Positions 17,383 to 25,287 of a stretch of 61,217 bases of DNA are shown here, in pieces. The translations under genes and the position numbers were made by a program. The stretch comes from Bacteroidales bacterium UBA6248. Its GTDB lineage: Bacteria; Bacteroidota; Bacteroidia; Bacteroidales; Lentimicrobiaceae. Location: assembly GCA_002441345.1 (NCBI GenBank), contig DJVU01000006.1, forward strand, positions 61,110 to 122,326, given 5' to 3'. Under the pieces are notes generated by a model, which was given only the letters and a program-made list of their open reading frames with translations, had not been told where the DNA came from and made no database searches. Within the stretch, counting starts at the first letter, position 1; the number at the start of each line of letters is the position of its first letter.

Positions 17383-18588
17383 ATGAAAATTATTGTTCTG
17401 AACTGCGGAAGTTCATCCATAAAATATCAGCTTTTTGACCTTCCTTCGCGGGAAGTGCTGGCAAAAGGCCTGGTCGATAAAATCGGCCTCAAAGGTTCGC
17501 TTATCAAGCATTCACGCAACGACGGCACAGAGGTTAAGCTTGAAGGCGAAATTCTTGATCACCAGATTGGTATCGAATATCTCCTTGGCATCCTCATCAG
17601 TGAAAAATACGGCAGCATTAAAAATCTGGAAGAGATTCAGGCCGTCGGACACCGCGTTGTCCATGCCGGTGAAAAATTTAACGGCAGCGTTTATATTACA
17701 CCCGAAGTGATAGCTGCACTCGAAGAATGCATCGACCTGGCCCCGCTCCATAACCCGCCCAATCTCAAAGGTATATACAGCATCACTAAACTGCTGCCGC
17801 ATGTGCCCCAGGTAGGCGTGTTCGATACAGCGTTCCATCAGACTATGCCCGATTTTGTGTATCTCTATGGTATTCCCTTCTCGCTCTATGAGAAGTACAA
17901 AATCCGCCGCTACGGTTTCCACGGATCCAGCCACCGCTACGTTTCCAAAAGAGCAGCCCAGATGCTTGGAAAAGAACTGGAGGATATCCGGATTATAACC
18001 TGCCACCTGGGCAACGGTGCTTCCATCGCTGCCGTAAAAAATGGTAAGTCGCTCGATACTTCAATGGGTATGACCCCGATCGAAGGACTTATGATGGGTA
18101 CCCGTACCGGTGACCTTGACATTGGAGCTTTTATCCAGATAATAAATAAGGAAGAGCTTGATATTACCGTTGCCAATACGCTTGTGAACAAACACAGCGG
18201 TATGCTCGGCGTTTCCGGTGTTTCTTCCGATATGCGCGATGTTGAAAAAGCAGCCGAAGAAGGAAATGAACGCGCAAAAGTTACCCTTGAAATGTACTAC
18301 TACCGCATTCGTAAATACATCGGAGCATATGCAGCTGCCATGGGCGGCGTTGATGCCATCGTATTCACCGGAGGCGTGGGCGAAAACGATGCCCTTACCC
18401 GTTACAAAACAACAGCGGATATGGAGTTTATGGGTATCCGGTTCGATCAGGAAAAGAATAAAGGCCTCAGAGGAAAGGAAGCCGTTCTCTCAACCCCCGA
18501 ATCTGCAGTCAGCATTATGGTTATTCCTACCAACGAAGAACTTGTGATTGCCGAGGATACCTACGAAATTGTTACAAGCCTGAAGTAA
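17383..18588 (+). CDS. ackA: Acetate kinase
   Basis: Transfers phosphate from acetyl phosphate to ADP, giving acetate and ATP. 401 aa, full length. ASKHA-fold motifs are complete: IIVLNCGSSSIKYQLF at the N-terminus, AVGHRVVHAGE, VFDTAFHQTMP, RRYGFHGSSHRYV, TCHLGNGASIAAV, GLMMGTRTGDLD and the C-terminal VFTGGVGEND. Third gene of the pta operon and followed by a strong terminator. Together with pta it points to an acetate-producing fermentative metabolism. Confidence 0.98.
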   Translation: MKIIVLNCGSSSIKYQLFDLPSREVLAKGLVDKIGLKGSLIKHSRNDGTEVKLEGEILDHQIGIEYLLGILISEKYGSIKNLEEIQAVGHRVVHAGEKFNGSVYITPEVIAALEECIDLAPLHNPPNLKGIYSITKLLPHVPQVGVFDTAFHQTMPDFVYLYGIPFSLYEKYKIRRYGFHGSSHRYVSKRAAQMLGKELEDIRIITCHLGNGASIAAVKNGKSLDTSMGMTPIEGLMMGTRTGDLDIGAFIQIINKEELDITVANTLVNKHSGMLGVSGVSSDMRDVEKAAEEGNERAKVTLEMYYYRIRKYIGAYAAAMGGVDAIVFTGGVGENDALTRYKTTADMEFMGIRFDQEKNKGLRGKEAVLSTPESAVSIMVIPTNEELVIAEDTYEIVTSLK

Positions 18589-18605
18589 AGACCGGGCCTG
18601 GCATT

Positions 18606-18638
18606 AAAAAAGAGGCTGCCTCCGGGCAGCCTCTTTTC
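18606..18638 (+). terminator. Intrinsic terminator of the pta-ackA operon
   Basis: Stem GAGGCTGCC (18612-18620) / GGCAGCCTC (18625-18633), TCCG tetraloop, A-run before and TTTTCTT after, 23 nt after the ackA stop codon. Confidence 0.9.
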
Positions 18639-18701
18639 TTGACTTCAGGCAGACTGTTTTCTGAGAATTTCCCCCTGGCATTTTACGGCAAACACACGGA
18701 C

Positions 18702-18730
18702 AAAAAAAAGGAGAAGCATCTTGCTCCTCC
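18702..18730 (-). terminator. Intrinsic terminator of yebC
   Basis: On the minus strand a stem GGAG-G-AGC / GCT-T-CTCC with one mismatch is followed by eight T residues (18702-18709). It lies 30 nt after the yebC stop codon, back to back with the ackA terminator. Confidence 0.85.
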
Positions 18731-18759
18731 GGTTTCAGTGATTCTGCCGTACGACCGCT

Positions 18760-19503
18760 CTATTCCATTTCGGCGAGCATTTCGTCAGTGAGTTCGAGGT
18801 TGTGAAATACGTTATTGATGTCGTCGTCGTCCTCAAACAGGTCAATCAGTCTCAACACCTTTCGTGCGGCTTCGCTGTCAACCTTAACGGTATTTTTCGG
18901 AATTCGCTGAAGTTCTGCGTTCTCGGGTTCTATGTTCATCTCTTCAAGCTTTTTCACCATAGCTCCAAAGTCTTCCATCGCTGTGGTAACAGTGATGATA
19001 TCCTCTTCAAGCTGAATGTCTTCTGCTCCGGCATCAATCACTTCCATTTCAAATTCATCCATGTTGATGCTGCCTTTCGGGATGGTAAATATTCCCTTCC
19101 GGTCGAATAAAAATGCAAGGGATCCGTTGGTGCCCAGACTTCCGCCGAACTTGTTGAAATACGACCGGATGTTGCTGATCGTACGCTGCATGTTGTCGGT
19201 AGTGCATTCCAGGTATATGGCCACCCCGTTTGGTGCATACCCTTCGTACGTAGCTTCCTGGTAGTTGGCGGCATCTTTGTCCGATCCTTTATTGATAGCA
19301 CGGAGTATGTTGTCTTTTGGCATACTGGCACCCTTGGCATTGGCAATCGCCAGCCTGAGCCGGGGATTGCCGTCCGGATCGGGGCCCCCCTCTTTTACGG
19401 CAACCGTAATTTCCTTGATGATCCGGGAAAAGATCTTGGAGCGTTTGGCATCAAGTGCTCCCTTTTTACGCTTGATAGTCGACCATTTATTGTGTCCTGA
19501 CAT
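18760..19503 (-). CDS. YebC/PmpR (TACO1) family protein
   Basis: 247 aa, full length. N-terminal MSGHNKWSTIKRKKGALDAKR and KGASMPKDNILRAINKG, and the central YEGYAPNGVAIYLECTTDN are diagnostic. Members were described as DNA-binding regulators (PmpR), and more recently several have been linked to relief of ribosome stalling, as for mitochondrial TACO1. Which role applies here cannot be read from sequence. Single gene with its own terminator; the 283 nt upstream hold the end signals of the next gene. Confidence 0.93.
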   Translation of the reverse strand: MSGHNKWSTIKRKKGALDAKRSKIFSRIIKEITVAVKEGGPDPDGNPRLRLAIANAKGASMPKDNILRAINKGSDKDAANYQEATYEGYAPNGVAIYLECTTDNMQRTISNIRSYFNKFGGSLGTNGSLAFLFDRKGIFTIPKGSINMDEFEMEVIDAGAEDIQLEEDIITVTTAMEDFGAMVKKLEEMNIEPENAELQRIPKNTVKVDSEAARKVLRLIDLFEDDDDINNVFHNLELTDEMLAEME

Positions 19504-19735
19504 ATACCTGGTTTTGTTTGTATTATAATGAGCGGCAACTAAATACGATGCCGCTGTGATGTTATTCGGGTTGTAAAAATACGATTTTTTCTTAACCTGA
19601 AATTGGTTCTGGCTTTTAAACCCGACTTTAATAACAGCTTAGTCGTTGATTATGAGTTATTATGCTGTGCATTTGCGGGCAATTTTACTGAAAATTTTAC
19701 AGTCCGGCCGAAAGGGGCGGCAGTTAAAACCGAAA

Positions 19736-19762
19736 ATGCTGCCCCCGGTCGGGAGGCAGCAT
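19736..19762 (-). terminator. Intrinsic terminator of the GIN/beta-barrel gene
   Basis: ATGCTGCC (19736-19743) / GGCAGCAT (19755-19762) stem with an 11-nt loop. On the minus strand TTTTCGGTTTT follows. It starts 24 nt after the stop codon at 19787. Confidence 0.75.
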
Positions 19763-19786
19763 CGGGCAGACCACAGCGTCTTGATT

Positions 19787-21331
19787 TTACCAGCTTGCAA
19801 GCGTAATACCCAGTGCAAACGGATAAAGTTCGGGGCCGCGGTTGTTCTTGAAAAGGGTATTCAGTGAATAGTTTCCGTAAAGATTGAATTTACCCCAGCC
19901 AACGCGTACCATCAGATCGTATTTGAAAGGATTCAGGTGGTAGTCTCCCGGATCTTTGTCTTTTTTCTTCCGTCCGTCGTCCTGATAGACGAGTTTGGTA
20001 TGTGAGCCGATGCGAAGTCCGGTTTCTATACCTGCACCAATATGGAAGGAGTTTTTCTTCGAATAACGGTTGGTCTGATATTCAATCATCAGAGGAAGGT
20101 TCAGGTAGTTGACTACGAGCTTACTCTTTGAATAGTCTCTCGGCGCATAAAAATCGTATGCGTTTACAATGTCGTTGCCGGTTTTTTCAAGTACCACATG
20201 GTTGTCGAAACGGTAGTTTCTCCATTCAAAACCCAGTCCGGTTGTGAGTCCGAGCTTGTTCGAGATGAGGTTAAAGTTTTGCTCAAAGAAATTGAGTTTT
20301 ACATTGATCGATTTTTCCATTCTGAGGTCGAGAAATTCATATCTATCGGGGATGTCGAAACCGTTGTTGCTGTTCAGAAATCCGTTGACTCCCAGATCGA
20401 ATCCACCCCAGTGTCCATCGTAGCGATCCTGGCGCTTACGCCTGAATTGAACATTTCCGTCGTCGTCCACCTCAAGTTCCGATCCGCCTATCGTTACTTT
20501 ATTGGGATTTCCTTCCTGAACAATAACTTTTACATTGCCGATGTTTACGATGGTCGTATCGCCGTTGCTTTTAGTTTCTATCCGTGTGCTGTACTCCTCA
20601 CCGGGACCATTTCCGGGGTTCTGAGGTGTGATTGTAACAGAAGCATTCGAGGGAACGCTTACCATCTGGTTGTTGTCGAAATAGGACAATGAGCCGGCAC
20701 CGCTGAGCCTGGCTGTGATTTCTTCACTGGCGAAAATTTTTGCCTTAGCGGCTCCGCTCACATTGGCGAGTGATTTTAAGGTATTCAGATGAATGGCGTT
20801 CAGATTGGCAGCGCCTGAAACATCGAGGTTATGTAAGGAAGCATTCCCGGTCAGTTCTGCTTTAGCGGCACCGCTCAGTTCGCTTCTGAGGGATTCGGTA
20901 TCAATGTCCAGTTTGACTTTAGAAGCTCCTCCTGCAACGATATCCATGGTGCTGACCGATATGCGGCCGTCCGATTCAATTCTTGCTGCTCCGCTGATGT
21001 CGATCTTGTTTAAACCGGGCGATTGTACATATATCCGGAGGGCTGTTGGATTTTTCATGCCCATGGAGTTTATGTAAAGGCGGTTGTTCTCAACCAAAGT
21101 TTCTATTTTATCCAGAAAGTTGTCGTCGGTTTCCACGGTAACCCGGTAGGTGCTGTCCTGTAAAATCTTTATGGTGAAAGCACTTCCGGCTTCAATTTCG
21201 CTGAATGGAGGCACTTCTCTGTCCTGTGTTACCAGTCGCCCGCTTGCGGTTTGAGCTGATACTGTGTATCCTGCCGTAATCAGAAGTAGTGCCAGCGCAT
21301 AATTACGGATTCGTTTGGTTGTAGTTTTCAT
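19787..21331 (-). CDS. Exported GIN-domain (DUF2807) protein fused to an outer-membrane beta-barrel
   Basis: 514 aa with a signal peptide (about 1-26, ending TVSAQ). Residues about 40-225 form the GIN/DUF2807 head: EIEAGSAFTIKILQD, then repeated SGAA turns (DISGAARI, ELSGAAKAEL, DVSGAANL, NVSGAAKAK) on a beta-solenoid. After an Asn/Gly-rich linker the last 210 aa or so have alternating beta strands with aromatic ends (GLTTGLGFEWRNYRF, SFHIGAGIETGLRIG, FNLYGNYSLN) and end in ALGITLASW, as in PorT-like outer-membrane barrels. It follows a promoter that matches the one before the ECF sigma gene, so it is the likely target of that sigma factor. Function unknown; cell-surface display is inferred. 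Confidence 0.8.
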   Translation of the reverse strand: MKTTTKRIRNYALALLLITAGYTVSAQTASGRLVTQDREVPPFSEIEAGSAFTIKILQDSTYRVTVETDDNFLDKIETLVENNRLYINSMGMKNPTALRIYVQSPGLNKIDISGAARIESDGRISVSTMDIVAGGASKVKLDIDTESLRSELSGAAKAELTGNASLHNLDVSGAANLNAIHLNTLKSLANVSGAAKAKIFASEEITARLSGAGSLSYFDNNQMVSVPSNASVTITPQNPGNGPGEEYSTRIETKSNGDTTIVNIGNVKVIVQEGNPNKVTIGGSELEVDDDGNVQFRRKRQDRYDGHWGGFDLGVNGFLNSNNGFDIPDRYEFLDLRMEKSINVKLNFFEQNFNLISNKLGLTTGLGFEWRNYRFDNHVVLEKTGNDIVNAYDFYAPRDYSKSKLVVNYLNLPLMIEYQTNRYSKKNSFHIGAGIETGLRIGSHTKLVYQDDGRKKKDKDPGDYHLNPFKYDLMVRVGWGKFNLYGNYSLNTLFKNNRGPELYPFALGITLASW

Positions 21332-21360
21332 GGCTTGTGTGTTAAGACGTTTTGTTTTGT

Positions 21361-21387
21361 GACGGCATTCCCGTTCTTTATGTTACA
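21361..21387 (-). promoter_or_regulatory. ECF-sigma-type promoter of the GIN/beta-barrel gene
   Basis: Minus strand: TGTAAC (21382-21387), 18 nt, GTC (21361-21363). The same two boxes with the same spacing, plus shared AAAGA and GG inside the spacer, precede the sigma gene at 23140-23166. The start codon at 21331 is 30 nt downstream. Confidence 0.7.
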
Positions 21388-21485
21388 CCCCGGCGATTTT
21401 TTTATTGCTTTTTTCCGGCTTCACGGACGTAAAATTCCTGTTTAAGCCTTACGGCAGTAAGTAAATAGCAGTTTATTTCAGGATG

Positions 21486-22601
21486 TTACTGATTTCGCTT
21501 CAGCGAATAGGCAATTTCTCCGTCGAGGAGGCGTATATTCCCGGTTTTGCCTGTGGCATCAACCTCTCGTTCCAGCTTCACATCGTTGTCGGTCAACAGA
21601 TTGTAGCCCTGTATTCCCAGATCGGCGAGCATCCATCCGTTGACCGCTCCGGGTACCTGAGTGATTACCTGTGTGCCTCCCCTCAGTATTCCGGGCAGCC
21701 GGCGTCCTAAACTGAACTCCCTCCTGTCTGTATATACATCGGGTATTTCATCCTGAGCCGTAAGTAGTTGTTGTGCCAGCCGAAGGTCGTTGTACATTGG
21801 TGAAAAATCGTTGCGCACAACCGGACTGGTTCTGTTTATGTTATAGCTGAGAATTCCGGATTTCAGGGGCTGTCTTGCCGATATTTCACCGGTCTGCCGG
21901 ATGCCGGGCTGAATGGCCGGGGAGGAGGGAAGAGCTTTCGCTTCTCCGTCCTGTTCCGTTTGCGGAACGCGATCGTCTTTTTCTGGCAGAACAGCTGTTT
22001 CATCCGAAAGCCGGGGCTTCACTGCTTCAACGGCAACCGGTGTTTCTGTTCCTCCTGCCATGCGGGTAATGGCGTCCTCATTCCCGGGTTCGAGACGCCA
22101 GAACACGGAGGCAAGTATCAGTATGGAAGCTGCTACGGCTGCACGCCAGATAAAGGTAATACGCGCTGTCGGGATTTGCTTTCTGAGGGCTTTTTTCCCC
22201 GGAAAAACAGCCGTGCGGGATACGCTTAACCGGCTGAGCCCGAGAAGCCGGAATGCTTCCGTGTGCCCTGGATTGGATGCAATATAATTTTCAACGGCTT
22301 TTTTACCTGCGGCATCCAGATCGCCTTCGTGATATGCAATAAAATACGTGATATGATTTTCCTCGCTGATATTGCCTGCTGATGCATCAAAGGAGGATTT
22401 CAGCAGCTCTTTGAAGAGGTATGGTTCTTCTGTGCTGCTTCCGGATAACGAAAACCCTGCTCCGGAAGCTTCTTCCCTGATATCCGGATGCTGTTCCAGA
22501 AATAAAAGTAACTCGGCGGTTACCAATGGGTCCAGATTGCCGTCGAGGTAATCGATGAGAAATTCCTCATAATTATGCCGTCCTATTTTCTCTTTCTTCA
22601 T
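21486..22601 (-). CDS. Putative membrane anti-sigma factor
   Basis: 371 aa. The cytoplasmic N-terminal half (about 1-145) is acidic, with the segments EEFLIDYLDGNLDPLVTAELL and ITYFIAYHEGDLDAAGKKAVE, which resemble the two short repeats at the start of many Bacteroidota anti-sigma proteins. One membrane helix (about 150-166, AAVAASILILASVFW) follows, then a periplasmic part without recognised domain. No zinc HxxxCxxC motif is seen. It begins 19 nt after the ECF sigma gene, the normal partner arrangement. Anti-sigma function is inferred from context and topology. Confidence 0.7.
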   Translation of the reverse strand: MKKEKIGRHNYEEFLIDYLDGNLDPLVTAELLLFLEQHPDIREEASGAGFSLSGSSTEEPYLFKELLKSSFDASAGNISEENHITYFIAYHEGDLDAAGKKAVENYIASNPGHTEAFRLLGLSRLSVSRTAVFPGKKALRKQIPTARITFIWRAAVAASILILASVFWRLEPGNEDAITRMAGGTETPVAVEAVKPRLSDETAVLPEKDDRVPQTEQDGEAKALPSSPAIQPGIRQTGEISARQPLKSGILSYNINRTSPVVRNDFSPMYNDLRLAQQLLTAQDEIPDVYTDRREFSLGRRLPGILRGGTQVITQVPGAVNGWMLADLGIQGYNLLTDNDVKLEREVDATGKTGNIRLLDGEIAYSLKRNQ

Positions 22602-22620
22602 GGTATGAGGTCTTTTCCTT

Positions 22621-23106
22621 TTAAAGTACGCGGTCGAGACTGCCGATGTAGTTTTTTAAGGCTACCCTGCCCCGGTAAATGTATACCTTAACCTGTGACG
22701 CACTCAGTCCGGTGATGGTGCCAATTTCGTCATATGAATACCCTTCATAGTCCCTAAGGGTAATTACGACTTTCTGAATCTCCGGCAGGGTTTCAAGCGC
22801 CTGGTTGATAATCTCATGCAGATCGCTGAATCCATGGTCGGTATGAATCATATCCATTCCCGATTCGTCAAGCCTGCTGGTTTTGCTCGCTCTTCTGATG
22901 TCGTCAATCATGGTGTGATAAGCCGTGGTAAAAAGGTAGGATTTTGCTTTCTCAGCCGCAATTTCACCAGCCTTCTCCCACATCTTAAAAAATGAATCCT
23001 GTACAATGTCGCGTGCACGTTCCTCATCACCCAGATTTCTGAGTATGAAACGGTATACGCCGTCGGCGTGAACGTCAACACATTTATTGTACTCGGCTGC
23101 TGTCAT
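22621..23106 (-). CDS. ECF-type RNA polymerase sigma factor
   Basis: 161-aa sigma-70 family protein with only regions 2 and 4. Region 2 includes YRFILRNLGDEERARDIVQDSFFKMWEK; region 4 includes ALETLPEIQKVVITLRDYEGYSYDEIG and the helix-turn-helix LSASQVKVYIYRGRVALKNY. It is followed by the anti-sigma gene in the same operon. Its own promoter (23140-23166) matches that of the GIN/beta-barrel gene downstream, which indicates autoregulation and a small envelope regulon. Confidence 0.93.
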   Translation of the reverse strand: MTAAEYNKCVDVHADGVYRFILRNLGDEERARDIVQDSFFKMWEKAGEIAAEKAKSYLFTTAYHTMIDDIRRASKTSRLDESGMDMIHTDHGFSDLHEIINQALETLPEIQKVVITLRDYEGYSYDEIGTITGLSASQVKVYIYRGRVALKNYIGSLDRVL

Positions 23107-23139
23107 CTGCCCGGATTATTTTCAGTCGGTATCATCTTA

Positions 23140-23166
23140 GACCAGTTAACCTATCTTTTTGTTACA
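23140..23166 (-). promoter_or_regulatory. ECF-sigma-type promoter of the sigma/anti-sigma operon
   Basis: Minus strand: TGTAAC (23161-23166), 18 nt, GTC (23140-23142), 33 nt before the sigma start codon. Spacer shares AxAAAGA and GG with the site at 21361-21387. No TAnnTTTG box is seen at this place. Confidence 0.7.
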
Positions 23167-23169
23167 GCC

Positions 23170-23690
23170 CCTGACCGAAATTATTAAAAAAAACTGTCAG
23201 AGTACCTTAGATTGCAGGCTAAACTACGAAACGTAAAGATACGCAAATTTGATCTTTTCATGCCTTTTTACTTTATTAAAATGCAGGGTGTCAAGCATAT
23301 AGAATGTTGATTACTTCCTGTTTGCATGTGCTTCCTTTTCGATGCCAATCCCGGTCGCCCGCAGATAATTATCAGAGATTCATTAAAACACGCCTGGACA
23401 AACGAATCCGGAGACAAAATATTCCCGAATCCTGATTTCCCCGGATTATTGCGGTTACAGAAGAAGGGATTGTTCGAAATAATCCGGTTCACAACTTTAT
23501 ATTCTGTTTATCTGCCACATTGCAGGTGAGCAGTGGATCCGGCACGTTTTTTAACGGATAGGAACGATATTCAATGTCTTACCGAAATGGTCTTCATCGG
23601 CCGGGACGAAATACAGATCCGTGTATTCGGCCGTGGTGCTTGTTCATAATGGGAAAATTGCGGTTACTTCCGGGTCTTTCCGCGATTAAT
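23170..23690. other. Intergenic region without a recognised gene
   Basis: About 520 nt between the divergent sigma operon and the histidine kinase gene. Two short overlapping open frames on opposite strands (23268-23492 and 23326-23529) have no recognisable sequence. A short coding-looking stretch on the minus strand ends at a TAA at 23551-23553 but is interrupted just upstream. A TAAATTTG box at 23694-23701 may serve the kinase gene. Confidence 0.5.
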
Positions 23691-23736
23691 CTATAAATTT
23701 GTTCTCCTGCTAATATAACTACCTGAAGAAAATTTC

Positions 23737-25263
23737 ATGAAGAACCCGAAAACCGGTAATATACAAAATGCGGGGTGTCAGGAAGAGTCTGCCGGTCTTA
23801 CTGCGCCGCAAACCCATTATTTGTGTTATTTTGATGCCGGAGGATCTGTGATCCGTCAGACATTCGGCAGCAGCGACATTCATTCACACGTAAACGATCC
23901 GGTTTTAATAATCTCCGATTGCTGGAGGCATGCCATCATCAGCCTGAACGTACATTCGCGCAACATGGCCGTTATTGAATCCAAAGAGCCGGAAAGTTCT
24001 GTTGAAATGGTGGAATATAAAGGTATAAAGCGGAGCTATCTTGTCGACCGCTTTCCGCTTTTAAACAAGCAGGAATGCGGGATGCTGCTGAGTATACGCG
24101 AAGTTTCTGCCATTTCTGCCTTTGCAGGTCCGGACGCATCAAAGGATTCCGGCATTGGCGCGGGTGCAGACTTTACTGCCGATGTCTTCTTTGTTATCGA
24201 TAATCACGGCGAACTTACGTTTTTGAGTCCTTCGGTTGAGATTCTTACCGGTTACCCGGTGAATGAGATAATCCGTGATCCCGAAAAAGGGATTTCAGAC
24301 CCAAAAGCTGCCGAAACCATTGCCGGTTTGAAGGCGGCTTTTTCGATGCTTAAAGGTAAAGCAGGACTTTCGTCAGCTGAACTGAGGCCCCTGCATTACA
24401 AACTGATTTTTACGCGCAGGGATGGTGTCCGGCGCTGGGTTGAGATATCCGCATCCCCCTTCACCAATGCCATCGGAGAGTTTCATGGCATCCACGGGAT
24501 GATCCGTGATATTACAGACCGAAAGGTAAAGCAGGATCAGATCAAGACTACGCTGGAACACGAACGTGAGCTGAGTGAAGGGAAATCGCGCTACATTTCA
24601 ACCGTATCCCACGAATTCCGTACACCCCTCTCCATTATATACAGCAATCTGCAGCTTCTTGAAAAATATCGTTTTGAACTCGATCAGGAAACCATTCACG
24701 ATGCTTTTGAGTTAAGCCGGATGGCTGTGAAATCGCTGTTGCGCCTGCTCGATAAGGTTACCATTATCGATGCTTCCGGTAAAGGAAAGCTCGATTTTAA
24801 ACCTGCCGAAGTCAAACTTGGAGAAATCTGTCAGAAGGTTGTGGATGAGGTAAATGAACTTGAATTCGTGCCCGATCGCATCGTACTTTCCATTGAGGAT
24901 GAAGATTCTGTTGTGTGGATTGATGAAAACCTCTTCCGCCATATTTTCATAAACTTATTGCAGAATGCGCTGAATTACTCCGAAAAGAAGGAAAAGGTAA
25001 CTTTTTCGGTAAAACAGGACACCTCCGGATTTGTTACATTTGTTGTCGCCGATCGGGGGATAGGAATACCGGAACAGGACAGGCAGTTTATATACGAGCC
25101 GTTTTACCGGGCCGGAAATTCCCGTCAGTTTAAAGGCTCAGGTTTGGGACTTGCTGTTGTAAATGAATGTCTTAACCTTCACAAAGGCAGAATTTTTCTG
25201 GATAGCAATACGGGCCAGGGAAGTACGTTTACCGTAATTTTACCCATAGATATAAACGAATAA
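23737..25263 (+). CDS. Soluble PAS-domain sensor histidine kinase
   Basis: 508 aa without membrane segments, so a cytoplasmic sensor. An N-terminal sensory part (about 25-140, unrecognised, PAS-like) precedes a PAS/PAC unit at about 150-275 (DVFFVIDNHGELTFLSPSVEILTGY, and RDGVRRWVEISASPF). HisKA follows with the phospho-His in YISTVSHEFRTPLSIIYSN. The HATPase domain has the N box FINLLQNALNYS, G1 VVADRGIGIPEQD and G2 FKGSGLGLAVV. The response regulator starts 24 nt downstream, so the two form a cognate pair. Signal unknown; a redox or ligand cue via PAS is possible. Confidence 0.93.
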   Translation: MKNPKTGNIQNAGCQEESAGLTAPQTHYLCYFDAGGSVIRQTFGSSDIHSHVNDPVLIISDCWRHAIISLNVHSRNMAVIESKEPESSVEMVEYKGIKRSYLVDRFPLLNKQECGMLLSIREVSAISAFAGPDASKDSGIGAGADFTADVFFVIDNHGELTFLSPSVEILTGYPVNEIIRDPEKGISDPKAAETIAGLKAAFSMLKGKAGLSSAELRPLHYKLIFTRRDGVRRWVEISASPFTNAIGEFHGIHGMIRDITDRKVKQDQIKTTLEHERELSEGKSRYISTVSHEFRTPLSIIYSNLQLLEKYRFELDQETIHDAFELSRMAVKSLLRLLDKVTIIDASGKGKLDFKPAEVKLGEICQKVVDEVNELEFVPDRIVLSIEDEDSVVWIDENLFRHIFINLLQNALNYSEKKEKVTFSVKQDTSGFVTFVVADRGIGIPEQDRQFIYEPFYRAGNSRQFKGSGLGLAVVNECLNLHKGRIFLDSNTGQGSTFTVILPIDINE

Positions 25264-25287
25264 GCGATCGATTTAACCGATACAATT

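Noticed and set aside
23268..23529. Two overlapping short frames (minus 74 aa, plus 67 aa) in the gap before the histidine kinase
   Set aside because: No family resemblance, no promoter or ribosome site, and they lie on opposite strands of the same DNA.
23551..23645. Short coding-looking stretch on the minus strand ending VPIR-stop, with a TGA just upstream
   Set aside because: Only about 30 open codons, no start codon or recognised domain; may be a gene remnant but cannot be supported.
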